Assembly: GCA_905147135.1 (NCBI GenBank)
Contig: LR990056.1
Span: forward strand, 10,116,001-10,180,000
From: Blastobasis lacticolella
Lineage: Eukaryota > Arthropoda > Insecta > Lepidoptera > Blastobasidae
Length of the DNA: 64,000 nt
Direction of reading: 5' to 3'
In this document: in pieces, positions 32,501 through 45,334 of the stretch
Layout: each line of letters opens with the position of its first letter
How positions within the stretch are numbered: position 1 is the stretch's first letter
Notes under the pieces: generated by a model
The model's input: only the letters and a program-made list of their open reading frames with translations
Database searches by the model: none
What the model was told of the DNA's origin: nothing
Translations under genes and position numbers: made by a program

Positions 32501-33214
32501 TAGAGTAAGTGTCCGTCAAACTCAACGCGTAGCGAGCGGTAGTGAGCATAATTGACCAATCAAAGGCGTATTGAGCGCACTGCGTTCACATAGCAAAGCT
32601 CTGTCAGAACGCATAGTAACGCTAATTTCCTTAGACAAGAATTGTTTGTGAATATGGGCAGCAGCAAAACCTCTTGCGTAATTTCAATGTAGCAATTTAA
32701 ATCTGCCTGCCTAGCGTATAAATTATGAGTGTTCCACTGATCTGAAGGACGCTCTCGTGCGGCAATGGGCTTTTTACGTAATTGTAGTAGTGTAAATTTA
32801 AAAAATTGAAAAAATAATAAACGACTAAAAAAACACAACGACACGCCTGTTTCCTATAGGGTTACTCAAAGACCATATTCTCCACTTGCTACTGTCTTAA
32901 CTCTCCTCACTCCTCCAACTTTTCAAACATTCTCGTCGGCGTAGGGTACCTACTCTTGACCAGACAATATATATAATCGATATATAAGCGTGCAACACTA
33001 ACCATCGATTACCCACAACTGCAGTGATAGCACGTAACGTATTGCGCAACTGTGACGACTGAACGTTGCAAACGCATTTTCTCCGAAAGCGGAAACGTAA
33101 TTTCGCCTCAATTTGTTGTGAGCACACCACATGGGTGCTGTTTCATCACCGCTTACGATTTCCAAGACAGCTGTGGACGCATTTGTTTACAATAAATAAA
33201 AAAGTATAAATATA

Positions 33215-33449
33215 AATCAATTCACACAGCGCAATCTAAGTCCAAAGTTGGGAAAGCTTGTGTTATGGGTGCGAGAAAACTGATTAACTACTGATATATC
33301 TTTAAATACATATCTATTATACATACAACACCCAGACCCGTAACAGAAATTAAAATTGATCATTTCAATCTCTGCGAGGCCGGGAATCTAACCCGGGACC
33401 TCTTGCGTGGCAGTCTGGCATGTTGACCATTGGAGCCACATAGGTCGTC
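33215..33449 (-). mobile_element. tRNA-derived SINE, family 1
   Basis: Head with B-box-like 'gggttagattcccgg' (one mutation) and the shared tail 'ttagattgcgctgtgtgaat' on the minus strand. Compare 850-1076. Confidence 0.7.
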
Positions 33450-33529
33450 CAACTCACTCCCTCTCGTCCAGGTTGCTCAACTGTCTCACTGATTTTAATG
33501 ATTTTAACTGTATTATGTTTATTTATATT

Positions 33530-33700
33530 TATTTTTTTAGACTATCCAGGCATTTGACCGCCATCTCACCTGGTGGTAAGTGATGATGCGGTCGAAGATG
33601 GAGCATGCCTGTCTAGGAACCTATTCACTCTAGCCTTGAAGGCGTCCAGATTATAGTGATCAGGGAACACACTCGTAGGCTTGTATGAGCAAAAATTATT
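33530..33700 (-). mobile_element. LINE 3' tail, family J
   Basis: 'aggcatttgaccgccatctc', 'gtaagtgatgatgcggtcga' and 'cctattcactctagccttga' recur at 52930 and 58400 (same orientation) and 55380 (opposite). At 58390-58790 the same tail follows a reverse-transcriptase C-terminus, which identifies it as a LINE end. Confidence 0.65.
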
Positions 33701-34339
33701 TATCTACCTATCGCTACGATTTGATAGGATCCTATGAGACGCAATGACAGATTTACTATTGACTGCCAGCATTCTGTATCGTTTAGTAGGTACCACAAAA
33801 TGGTATCCAACCAGGCGCCTTTGCAAAGCCTGCATTCCCACGCGGTCATTCATCATTCGAGTTATGCTAAACGCGACGATGACATTTCACAACAGACGCG
33901 CCTGCGCTGTAGGCGGAATAGGCTGATCTAAATATTGCCACGACAACCGCAAGTTACTAGTATCTAAGTAGTTAAATTCGAATTGTGGCAACAAATACCA
34001 GCCAAAGACCTTTGAAGGTATTGCCAAGGTCGTATCGACGAATCGAAAAGGAATCGCTTAAGACATCAAGAGCCTGTAACAGTGCTGTATTGACGTAGCC
34101 CCTGGCCATCAGGGGACATGTTTGCCATATGTGTATCCCCATGTTTAACGGTAGGCCAGTTGGAGATAGTTGATCAAAGTTAATGTTAAATGTTTAAGCT
34201 AAAAAAACGTTGCACCCCCTTTTCTGATCCACGGAGTATTTAGCTGGACTGCGTCAACATTAATCACAAGGAGATGTTATTCTGGCGCACACCACACGGG
34301 TTAACCTGGGCCTCAAGTCCACTAATTTACTAAGACCTC

Positions 34340-34565
34340 GATTGATTTGTATTTGGATCGCAATAGCAGCTCAATGACAGTTTTACGCGTTTTAGGTATT
34401 CTGCTAATGTCACTTATAGTCCGATTGAACTGTAATTGGATCGCATTGGCCGCTCAATAACAGTTTTACGCTTTTTTGGTATTCTGCTACAATTAACTGC
34501 CCTTGAACTACTATTTTGATGAAATTACCGTTAAATTACAATTCCATCAACCCAAGCTAATTAGC
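34340..34565. repeat. family K repeat, two copies in tandem
   Basis: The block 'ttggatcgcaatagcagctcaatgacagttttacgcgtttt' type occurs at 34353 and again at 34438. A third copy is at 56545-56665. Each has inverted 'aattgtaattgg / ccaattataatt'-like ends, suggesting a small fold-back transposon. Confidence 0.5.
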
Positions 34566-34829
34566 GGACTCGATACCCTGTTTGTGCACTCCAGCTGAAA
34601 GGAAATCACCATCTCAGCTCAATCAATGCACTTACATTTATGTAATTTGCATCTGCGTTATCAAGCAATTGTAAGTTGATTTTGTGATATCTACTAGTAG
34701 TTCGGAATAATGATTAAAAACACGACAAGGAAAATAAACTGGTCTTGTCTTCTACACAGTTGAGGAAATAGGCCGAGGTTTTTATATTTTATTTTAGATG
34801 TTTATTAAATTGCCCACATTTTTCCATTC

Positions 34830-35085
34830 CAGTCTTGGCATGAGAGACATTGCGGATAAGATTGAAAGAAGTCGGCTGCACTGGTTTGGACTTGTGATGC
34901 GTAAGCCCCAGCGATGTGTGACGTATAGATGGCTTAAACATACCGGTATCAGCAAAGAGGGACTGTGGGAGACCCAAGAAGCGATGAGTTGACATCGCCG
35001 AGTCGGATGTAAGAGCTAAAATCGGGCGAAGTGGAGAAGAAAGATCGGAAAAGCGGACGCTGGCAGAAACCGAGATTCACCGTTC
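34830..35085 (+). mobile_element. LINE C-terminal remnant (RTE/CFDP2-like)
   Basis: Frame contains IERSRLHWFGLVMRKPQRCV, then 'gtgggagacccaagaagcga' and 'cggacgctggcagaaaccga'. Plus-strand copy of the 18.7 kb family, frameshifted. Confidence 0.75.
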
Positions 35086-35950
35086 GAATGACGATGATGT
35101 TGACATTTTACCTTTATTAAGTGGATGCTATGAAACGCTACCCAGGTACAATAGCACAACACTAATCTCGATGAAATCTAAATGTTTCTCATACTCGCAA
35201 GATTTATGTTTAAATAATTGAATGTTTACATGCGAATTCCCCATTTGTCTTGCAAATGGCCGTTTAATTATGGATGCGATGTAATCAAGATACAATACTT
35301 TTATTTAATGAAAGTGAATTTGTCTCTAATTGGGTTGAGAAATGGCGGACAGTTCTCAAGGTATTTTACGCGTCGTTTGGATTGTAATTTCATTAAACAT
35401 GTAATAGGTATATTGCTCTATTTAGAGCTCCGTCGTACGACCATGATCGCACGACCATTGCCAATTAGAACAGCGCCCTATAGTTGTAAAGAAAAACATC
35501 CTGACGATGCTTTGGAACGTTTGTTTTGGAAGTAATTCTTATGGAAAAAAAAGTTGAATGAAGTAATAAATCCAATGATCATATAATGTAAATAAATATG
35601 GAACCTGAACTGAACCACTCAGGTCGTCAGTATTTGGAATAAATATTACGAATGTAAAATGAATGACTGAATGTTTAACATGTGACGTAAACAAAATCAA
35701 AACTGGAATCGATCTAAACTCCGTGAGATAGAATACTGTTATGTTAGATTATATCTCACACAGTAGAATAAATCTCCATGCATTATATTTATGTACCTAT
35801 TTTAGGCCGGCCACCTGCATCTATGAACAAGTTCTCTTTATGTGTTTTGTGACAATGTTAATTGTCTCATAATTTTATGTATTGGATACCCGAGTCTCCG
35901 AAAATATGGTCAAGAGATGGAAAAATCTCTCTCGCGTTCTTTACTTGTAT

Positions 35951-36057
35951 TATTATATTAGACGGGACTTACCAGCACTTCTCGTGACCACGGTGGGTGT
36001 AACCCCACCAAAACATCAGGAAAGGTATATCGCGTGTAAGTCCCGTCTAGTATAATA
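35951..36057. repeat. 107-bp fold-back element
   Basis: Arms 'tattatattagacgggactt' (extending through 'ac') and their complement at 36036-36057 match in 21 of 22 positions. The interior has a second small palindrome (ggtggg tgtaa ccccacc). No coding content. Confidence 0.85.
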
Positions 36058-36319
36058 ACTATCATCATTATCACCTATACTAGTTCACTACAACCCTAGA
36101 GACCCAAGAGCGTCAATGCACCCTCCAGCATCCACCTGCAGCCCGCAAATCGTCACTCCATAGATCTGGCCGGAGCCAGCCCACGTTTATACAATATTTC
36201 TGGAGGTGGATTCTCAGCAGTCAACTTAGATTTATAGCAACTCCGACGCAGTTAGTTTCCAGATAGGCTTTGGACCAACTGATCGGAATAGCGCGTTGTG
36301 CATTTATGGAACAAGATTA

Positions 36320-36657
36320 GACTGTGAGGGTGCCGTAGTCCCCTCCTATGTCGTCGAGTACAAGATCAATTCTACTTTGTAGCGATAGTTGAGGTTTAGG
36401 AGACGCACAAAACGTTGCGCTGCTTGTGCACAACATGGCAAAAAAATGGTTTATGTACCTATACTTCGAGTTTACTTAGCTATAGTAGCGGTTTGCCACA
36501 CATCTTTTTTGGCAGTTTCGCTTTTCGACCACATTAAAGTCACTCAAAAAAAGTGACCAGACTAACGTTTTGCGTAACTCCTAAACCTTTACTATCGCTA
36601 CAAAAGTGGATTTTTTCTTGTACTCGATGACGTATGACCTACGGCGTCCTCACAGTC
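36320..36657. repeat. 338-bp fold-back element (MITE-like)
   Basis: Left arm from 'gactgtgagggtgccgtagt' through 'gtcgtcgagtacaaga', 'tttgtagcgatag' and 'ggtttaggag' is mirrored at the right end with about 80% identity over ~95 bp. The centre contains 'ggcaaaaaaatgg' and 'ttttttggca'. No open frame, so a non-autonomous DNA element is likely; the target-site duplication is unclear. Confidence 0.8.
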
Positions 36658-36659
36658 AA

Positions 36660-38240
36660 GATGAAGATAGGTCAATATTGTAAGAAAACAGTAATAATTT
36701 TTACAACGAGTAGTGTCAGTACAACAGCACTATCCATTTCCCCGGCTTTCCCTGTCCGAGTCGCCCAGCCCAGTCGGCACACATTCAGCATTTGGACTCC
36801 GTCATACTTTCTACCGGCAACTATGCAAACATTGTCTATTTACGCACGCGCATACGCGTCTTTACTGCAACACGACACGACACGACGCAATGCAATGTTG
36901 TAACAGCTTATACAAATATGTGGTTTGTTACTGTAGTGGTGCTAATAGGAACGACCTTAGAAAGAGCGGGTAGCGGATGGACGGGACAGACCCGCTTTTG
37001 GTGGAGGGTTGTGTTCAGCCGTGGACGACAACAGGCTTATGCGCTTTAAATTCAGCAGTCTAAATTTATATCCAAAAAGCGTGACAGCAAATCAAAGTAA
37101 GACGTATTCCTCATAAAATATGGTCCATTTTTATATCACGCGAAATGCAGAGTGACGCGTTACATAATATAAGTGATAAAAAAATGGACCTTATTCTGTA
37201 AGCAATACATTACACATTGATAGGCGCTCCCGCTTTTTGCTTTTGAATTTAGACAACTAAAATCAAATTTTAAATCAAGTTAGGAGTCGCCTAACTTTAA
37301 GTGCATCGGGCATTATTCATACTCATTCTTCCTTATATATTCGTAGATTTCATTCCTCCCAAATATGATTTTCATCTACATATATCTGTATCATTTATAT
37401 CCAAGTAACTATTACAATAAAATGTTTAAACATCTTACTTAAAAATACCAATATAGGGGTGCCATCTAAGATTAAACTTGTGATTGTATTTTGTCCAAAC
37501 AATGCGCACATGATCAATTCCTTGCACCCAGATGATAACTCGAAACAATGTAGGTAGTTACACAAAGAAAATGTAATCGTCACCATGTCGTGTCGTGGCA
37601 TGTGAGCGATACGATCTAATTATTCATTACTATGCGTGTGGAGTCACGGATCGAACGGCCGCCGATTGGCTGAAATATCTTTATTGTAAAATAGAATGCA
37701 TCGTAAGTATCAAGTTATGAATATTATGTATAAGAAGCATAACAACGAGAATTGAGGGTTAGTCTTTGACATATGTTACCTGTAGTTCAAAAGTCAATAG
37801 TTATCTTTGCATAACACATCCAAACATAAAGTCATGCCATTTTTTCGTAAGAGTAGGTGAGACCAAGTTGTACCACTGGCTACGGTCCTGACAAATGTCT
37901 TCCGCTTTTACAGTCCTTTGATATATGCTTATCTTTGCATGTAGCCTGAAATCTTACCTCAGGTACTGTGTACTTATGGTAAACGAGCCGTGTCATAAGT
38001 TTAATAATATCAACATCAACTCGCTAGTACCCATAAAGACGAAGAGACCGATCAGATAAAACAGCGATCTTCTGTCTCGATATGGGATTCCAGTCTACAT
38101 GCAAAGATTTAGGCTATAGGGATATATTATGATCCGTAGTTCATCATTAATCGGATCTCCGATTGGTAACCCAGGAATTAGTGTAGAAAAGTTGCTACAG
38201 ACAGAGCCTTTGCCAAGAAGCTGAAAATGCTTCATTCTAG
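36660..38240. other. non-coding, no recognised gene
   Basis: Three overlapping short frames (36634-37049) lie in moderately GC-rich DNA with a run of 'acgacacgacacgacg'. No motif was recognised. A 14-bp inverted pair (atctttgcatgtag / ctacatgcaaagat) spans 37930-38108. Confidence 0.35.
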
Positions 38241-38244
38241 AATA

Positions 38245-38580
38245 GAAGGCTATCAGGTCAGACGGTCCACCTGATAGAAAACGGCTACCGTCGTCCAGGA
38301 CATCTGCAACCTAAGGGAAGCCTTTGACATTTTGGTTCATGATTGGTTCTCTGTAGTGATTTAGGAATATTCAAACCGCCTGTCAATACAATGTTGCGAA
38401 ACCCTCCATAATGGAGGATGGTGAACACATAAATTTCCCAAAAAAAACGACATACATTTCCCGTTAGCCACGCCAACACGATTAAAAGGTTCCGGACATA
38501 ATTCGACAGACGTACACTTAGAACATCCTATTTGATAATACAGGATACCGGCACAGTGCAACTCCTGTCTGATTTATATT
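38245..38580 (-). repeat. interspersed repeat, LINE-tail-like
   Basis: 'cggtccacctgatagaaaac' begins it, similar to family G starts. The remainder is not recognised. Confidence 0.35.
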
Positions 38581-38636
38581 ATTTTTTTTACTGACCTTTC
38601 ACAATCTAGATAATATCCTGCAAGGTTAATAAGTGT

Positions 38637-38745
38637 GCTCTCACGCGCGACAAGCGAGAAAAGGCGCCACAAATTCCTGCTATCTCTTTCATCTTTGTGA
38701 CGGTGCGAGACCATATCGTGGGCTCACTTGTTCTAACCGTGCTGG
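38637..38745 (+). repeat. GC-rich repeat family L
   Basis: 'gctctcacgcgcgacaagcg', 'gagaaaaggcgcc' and 'ctgctatctctttcat' reappear in reverse at 56330-56425. Confidence 0.65.
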
Positions 38746-39379
38746 GTATATAAATATTACTAAAATACATATTTAAACATTATTATTAGTCGAATAAACA
38801 TATTAAAATATGAATGCAAAAGAAATATAAAGTATAATAAGTCTTAAAGGAAGTACCTGAACCTGTGATGCACAATGCGAAATAAAATATCCATTCCTCA
38901 TTCCTTCACCAAGGGCAGAGTAGTGGGCTGGCTGTAACTCGTAGGAATGTACGCTCGACGAAAGCTGCCGGCATTGAATACCTAATTTATCTACGCACGA
39001 TTTATGAATGCGAAATCTAATCATCGAGTTTGTACAACAGGCTTTGGAAAATTTAGTCTGTTATGAGTATCAGTATTCTGTTTAGCTTCAAGATGAGTTT
39101 GCTCTAAGGTAAGGCGTCCCTGTCGTTGTTTTTTTATGGTTGTCGTTAATTTAGTTCCATTTTCAGCAATACGCAAAATTATCTTGCGTGCACTCCATAT
39201 ACATAGAGGGAATTAAATTCATTCAATGGCCGATACCTAATTCAGGTTCAACAGCGGTGGTTCCAACATCAGTATCAACAGTATTCATCTTCGCTCTGAG
39301 CTTATTAATTCCAACCTGTAGCATAGTACCTAACATTATGTGGCTGCAGGTAGAGCCAACGAGAGAAGCGCAAGATGGG

Positions 39380-39502
39380 AAACAAAAGTTTGCGGCTGTA
39401 CACCTGTCAGTTCATACAAAACTGTAATGTTGACGTCTATCACAATCATATGCCACACAGGTTTGTATGAACTGACAGGTACAAAGTCGTGAACTTTTGT
39501 TT
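39380..39502. repeat. 123-bp inverted repeat
   Basis: Arms of ~43 bp: 'aacaaaagtt...cctgtcagttcatacaaa' on the left, and 'tttgtatgaactgacagg...gaacttttgttt' on the right. A perfect 20-bp core is included. Confidence 0.85.
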
Positions 39503-39689
39503 ACAATATATCTTTCCTTTCGGTGGTCTTACTTTAATAAAGTATCTTTTATGTATATGTACCTAAGCGTGCATCATCATGGATCATTAATCTACTAACT
39601 TTAAAAAAATTATAAATTAGGCGTAGTTTTTTTCCTTTCTCTGTAAAATCATCACGCCGGACATGCACTTGACAAAGCCTCTCAAACAT

Positions 39690-39810
39690 AATCTACAGCG
39701 ACAGCTCTTCTGACACTGGATCTAACGGCTTCTCGTGACCCTCGCCAGAAAGCCGGTCCACCTTGCAAGGGGCCTGCCTACGCTGTGTCTTCCGGCCCGA
39801 GGTCATCATT
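39690..39810 (-). mobile_element. LINE 3' tail remnant
   Basis: 'cgccagaaagccggtccacc', 'ttgcaaggggcctgcctacg' is the antisense of the 49200 tail family, decayed. Confidence 0.5.
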
Positions 39811-39814
39811 GGAG

Positions 39815-41420
39815 CAATTTGGGGCTCATGTATGTTTTAAGTTTAATTTTGACAATTCTAATGTCCTATCATGATTTGTTCAGATTGCGGATACCTAACT
39901 TCCTATAACCGCACAGATGTTGGAGACTACGCTACGAAACTTAATTCGCTATAGTTTATCAAAGTTACAAAAACATCACGCCTTTTAAAACCATTAAACC
40001 ACGATTTAAGAAATGAAATATCTGTTCACGCAGATAATAACACAAAAGAGACCAAATTAGTTCAATTACTTAGCTGGTTAAAACCAGATCATATTTCCGA
40101 AACAACTGAGTAGGTATCAAATGAAGCAATGTATTTTTTGAAGCCAGATGTCAAAGCAAAATTAATTGGTTTTGCATGAACCACTGAAAATTGTAATTAG
40201 ACCGATATTGGTTGATAATATAAAATTAATATTGTCTATTATCGGTACTTATTTGGACTTTGGTCCAAAACTCCACTTTTTAGGAAAGTGCCCAAAGGCA
40301 AATTAAGAGTGAAGTTTTGATACCGTCAAAATTAAATGTGAATTTTGCAAGCAATGACCTACGAGTACCAGTACACTGACACGTGAGCTTCCAACTCACT
40401 ACTAGATCAAAGAAAAAATAATCTCAACAATAAATTAAGCAGGTATGTTCACGAAGCAAATTCGACGTGTAACAAGTCTATATAAAATCTAGTCTAGATA
40501 AAATATTATCTTACTTTTAGTCAAAATTACTAGGAGGTCAGAGCGGTTTAGGAGTCAAGCCAGCTGACTGCGTGAAAGCTGTAACCTTGAATCGGCGGTG
40601 TCGCGCTACGTGAATGGGCAGGCTGTGACCTACAAACGTCACATCGAACTGTAGTCGATATTTTTCTAGCGGTATCGGCTTACCGCTCGAACATAGCGTT
40701 TCATTGTCCAACACTTCGTCATAAGTAGTCACATGGTAATAGAATAACGGCGTAAAGGTGCACTATCATTTAATCAGTCCGATACTTTCGATCTTGTGTG
40801 TTTATGTGGGTTTCTAGCTAAATACTAAACAAGCATCGACGTTAATGTACTTATTACGAGGAATACCGCAATAGCGGACAAGATGTTTCGTATACGGTCG
40901 CCAGAATGTCTGCAAGTTTTTTAACAAATCTATTTCGTTCCATCATAGAGAAATTCACGATCATTTTTTTGCATTACAAAAGAGATTCTTATAAAAACAA
41001 GGTCTTCTGTCTGCTAGCCAGCAACAATACCAAAAAAACTGCAATTTTTTCCTTGCAATTGTCATTTGTCAATTTCCTCACGTTTTTATTGATTATTTTT
41101 TCTCATCATCAACGGTCGTCCAGCCAGCACCAAAGACGCGAGAAAGTAAAATACACAAAAAAGTTGTCAAGCGAGTTTCTCCCGCCAAAACGGGGAGCGT
41201 TGACCGATTGACATTCGACTGAGGCCCGCCTCACACATTGATTTTTGAAAAACGAATGGCTGCTTTTTATACTGCGGAGCCCACCTGGCTGAACACAGCC
41301 ATTGAATATAAGAATTTTATGGTCTTTAGGTACTGTAGTTACCTATCTTTAGAATAAATAATGATAATATATGTATGTATAAAACGTGTAGGTACTCGTT
41401 ACGTGCATATTTTAAAATCA
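39815..41420. other. non-coding, no recognised feature
   Basis: A minus-strand frame at 40538-40732 (no ATG) and a plus-strand frame at 40906-41211 have no recognisable domain. Confidence 0.35.
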
Positions 41421-41429
41421 TTTATCATC

Positions 41430-42010
41430 ATCATCCAAGCGGTCAATCCCGACTTCTGCCAGGGTCCGCTTTCCTACTTTATCTTCTCCACTTGTCCCGA
41501 TTTTCGGCATCCTAACGTCGTAAGCCGTTGGCTCTCGCGTCCGATTCGGATGTCAATCCATCACTTCTTGGGTCTCCCGCTGGACCTCTTTCCTGATACA
41601 GACAGGCTTAGGCACCTATTTCCCACGTATACCTGCTTACGTAATACGTGGCTGACCAAACTAGCGCAGGCGTGCCTCTTCCACCTTAACCGCGATGTCT
41701 CTCATATCAAGGCTGCCACGGATGTGCTCGTTACGCACTCGATCAAGCCGCGTAACCGCCACACATCCACCACAGCATTTTCATTTCGTTGACGTGGAGT
41801 TCGCGGACGTGTTTAGTCAGCGCCGGTCAGGTTTTGCAGACATAAAGCATCACAAGCCTAATTATGCTCTTGTAGGTTAGCCCCTTGAGGTTGATCGGGA
41901 TTCTAAGGTTACAGGTGACTGCCGTGAGCTCTCGCCATTTGGCCCAAGCTGCAGAGATTCGGGACTTAACATAGGGGCTGATATCGCACAACTTTACTAC
42001 TACTACTAGG
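41430..42010 (-). mobile_element. longest LINE remnant (RTE/CFDP2-like)
   Basis: Antisense frames carry, upstream, RISAAWAKWRELTAVTCNLR followed by IPINLKGLTYKSIIRLVMLY. This is the reverse-transcriptase 'thumb' segment (AAW.KWR..TGV.CD...P..LKGK.Y....RP..LYG). The C-terminal blocks shared with 18.7 kb follow downstream. Several frameshifts; dead. Confidence 0.8.
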
Positions 42011-42354
42011 TATTTGAATATATCTGTTCTATTCAGGATAGAACAGATTCTGTTGAACAGGTCATTGAGCAAGAGTACAGCCCGGGTCCCCATTGTTTTT
42101 ATTATAAAATCATTCAAATAGTTCATTAACAGAAACTAGCCTTCATATAAATATTCTGACAATTCTGGCAGGAATGCCATAGTATTGTAAGCTGACGAAA
42201 TGACGTTGTGCTTAAAAAGACAATTTTTACGTAACATATTAGCATTGCTAAACATCCTCGCTCTTGAATCATAAAGAGTTCCTGCGACATTTTTATTACA
42301 AAATTAAATGTCAAGTCCACACATCTACGAGTATGTACTAAATTCGCTATCATA

Positions 42355-42480
42355 TGTTCCAAATAAAGTTTTACGCCGGCCTCTATCTTCAAGTCGATTA
42401 CCTGCAGCCAGAAGTATGAATGGTAGATGTTATGGCCGAAAGTTACCACTTACCATCAGGTGGTCACTGAGTAGCATAAA
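42355..42480. repeat. family F fragment
   Basis: 'gtagatgttatggccgaaag', then 'ttaccacttaccatcaggtg'. Confidence 0.55.
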
Positions 42481-42499
42481 AATACTTAATGTTTATCAA

Positions 42500-42950
42500 A
42501 AATGCACATCGCACAAAATAAATGCTTGCTTAAGTCCCATCCCATGTGGTCCCATCGCCACAATAAAACGGAACATCAATAATTACAAAAACATCGGCAT
42601 CGCCATATTGAATGTTTCTCGTAAACACGATTACTTCTTTGGAATCACAGCGGTGGTATTGAAATGACGTGGGTGTCGTATCGCAATGCTTTTACAATAA
42701 AATTTACTAATTTTATCTCGATTTTTACATAAACAGGTACTTATTTTAATATTTTATAGTTCTTACTTTTCTTTCTGAATCTCGGCATCGGAAAGTTTTG
42801 GTTAGTACTAACCTAATCCAAAAAAACTACCATTTGGACCCCTAAACTGTTCAAGCTGTCTCTGCATCTAATTTTAGTGCCTTCTAAATGATTTAAAAAT
42901 GTATATGTGAATTTTTTTAAATTAGCAGTTTTGCTAAAAATTATAACTGA
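42500..42950. other. non-coding, no recognised feature
   Basis: Nothing supported. Confidence 0.4.
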
Positions 42951-42954
42951 TTTT

Positions 42955-43320
42955 AATCTGTCAAGCCCGAGGAGTCCGCCTGCGTCAGCACCACCGCCTT
43001 ATCTATTTCTTCCGCCAAGCAACAATGCTTGCATTGTTGTGTTCCGGTTTGAAGGATAATTTAGCCAGGGAAATAATAAATATAGTGACAACGCACCTGC
43101 GGTTCTGCATTTTTGTTACTTGCAACCTAAATGTATGAATCGTAGATGTTATGGGCAACAGTTACCAATTACCATCAGGTGGGCTGTCTACCCGCTCATC
43201 AGTACCTGCTCATATTCTGGTAATTTAGGTCTTAGTTGAACTGCCTCTGAGGTTTGAGGTGTGCCTCACAAAGGTTGCCTCACTCCGCCGGTATCCGGAT
43301 ACCACACGGCCATGTGCATA
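42955..43320 (+). repeat. family F repeat joined to family E end
   Basis: 'ctgtcaagcccgaggagtcc', the palindrome 'caacaatgcttgcattgttg', and 'ttaccatcaggtgggctgtc'. It ends with 'ccggataccacacggcc' of family E. Confidence 0.6.
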
Positions 43321-43324
43321 AAAA

Positions 43325-45205
43325 AAAGAAAACTGTAAAGACTACAATTTTTTACGGCTCGGATACAGGTATTCATTAATCAAATTAGCCGGATGGTTGG
43401 CAATAAGTGTGTCTTTAACCGTGCGAGGTAGAAAGTTTTACGCACAACCACTTGAGAGGGGAAAAGTTGAAGGCTGCGTAACCTGCCATCATTTATTAGT
43501 CAATCATTAATTTATGACGTCATTTACGTTGAGAAATGCAGTCAACGTTTTCAAAAGTTTGTAAAACTTGTAGCGACTTGTTCAATTTAATAACCCGTGA
43601 AGACACTATTCATGGATTGCCTGGCATTTAATCATATTGTAAGAGTACCAAATGGTTCAACCGTGTATCTTTGTTGACGATCCGAGTAGCCCGATATTTT
43701 GACAGTTAAAAATATGTGATAATAACCGCGATAGTTAAAACATGCAAACATGCTTCATGCAAATGGTTGAAGTCTTTTCATTCGGTAAATTTACTAAAAT
43801 TTATTGTGCATCAACAACAATAATTACGAAGCAAAAATTCGGGATAAATGATCAATATTCAATTTATTTCACAAGTAGATCGAAATAAACTTTACTTATA
43901 GCTATCCTTTTTAAATTGGGCCTTATTAAATTTAATTCTCAAGGCGAGTAAGCATGACCATTTTAGTGACAATGTAAGTATGTGCAGTGAATAACCACGA
44001 AAGTATTAAAACCTATAAAGCATGACCATATTGACAACAAACTGCTGGCATCTGTTTCCACAAATGTACCTGTTGCCAATTATACTCGATGTGATGAGCA
44101 ATAGGTAACCGTAAACGACTAAGTGTCATGATTAAATCTCAATCCTTCCTCAGTAAATATCACGAAAAAATTTAAATTAAACTTTATATTATTACCATAT
44201 ATTTTTAAATGACACCAACTTTTGAGACCTCCTATATTTTTGGAATGTCTCAGCTTTATCTTAATAAATCAATGACCCGCTCTTGAACTCTACAATTTCG
44301 CAAACTATCAAAATTCATGGTAGAGGAACTAGCGTAGAGACTGTAGACTGGGCGCACACAAGGCAATAATATTATCAATATCATGGTTTTATATTGACAT
44401 TTAAACATTTAGTACCTATGAAGAGTGGCACTATTATCTCTAGATTGGCTAATGCTTAGTTAATGTTTGGAGTACTTATAACCACGGTATTTTGAAGATG
44501 AAACTGTCAATAACCTATTAGTTATAATTTGTGTGTTTGCGGGTGGGATCGTCGATGGAAATATATGGAGTTTGAGCACTATCAATATTCCAAATCACGG
44601 GTGTACAGGCTGCCATAGGGATCATAAATGTAAAGTGTCTACAAGTAACTCCACATTATGTATAGGTACCTAGTGTCCATATAACCCTTTTAATATTGGG
44701 AGTTGAAATTTCCACCTCGAGTTTTTCATGTATATTTCACGATATATTATGTACTTAAAAATTATTATTATATTTATTTATCAACTTTGTCAAAGGTATA
44801 AGAAAAGAGTAGGTATATTGCTGACTGTGTGGTGTTTTCGTGTGGTTAGTGGGCCCACTGAAAACAAGCGTTGTGGCCACAAGAGACCACAGAGGGTCTA
44901 GTTCCATTGGAAGCCGCGATACGAAGTTTAAACAATGCCACTGGGACTGGGAAAGATAAACTGTAGGTAGGTACTTTTTTTAAACATTATTTTTATTTTA
45001 TGTGCGTTTTACTCTTATGCAGTTCTTTGTTATTTTGTTTGTACCTAATTGTTGTGTCGGTATTTATGTGCAATGTTTTCTTTCTTTCTTACATGTTGTA
45101 TATTTATCAAAAGTTCCATTTGTAGTAAAAAGTTTTAGTAATCCTGTGCGCAATCAAATAAAAGTGCAGAGCCCAGGTTCTATGTAAATGTGAACTATGC
45201 GTTGC
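43325..45205. other. AT-rich non-coding DNA
   Basis: No recognisable feature. Confidence 0.45.
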
Positions 45206-45214
45206 AGGAGGTAA

Positions 45215-45330
45215 TCTTATCTTTTAAACCGGAACACAACAGCGCAATCATAATTGCCAGGTGGCAGAAAAAGATAAGTCGGTGATAATAATGCCTATAG
45301 GCGCATACCTCTGATCTGGAAGAAGAAATA
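45215..45330 (-). repeat. family F fragment
   Basis: 'aaaccggaacacaacagcg', 'aagataagtcggtgataata'. Confidence 0.5.
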
Positions 45331-45334
45331 AATC

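Noticed and set aside
32205..32555. 116-codon plus-strand frame
   Set aside because: Antisense of the LINE C-terminal motif FLARTIRMWNELP.
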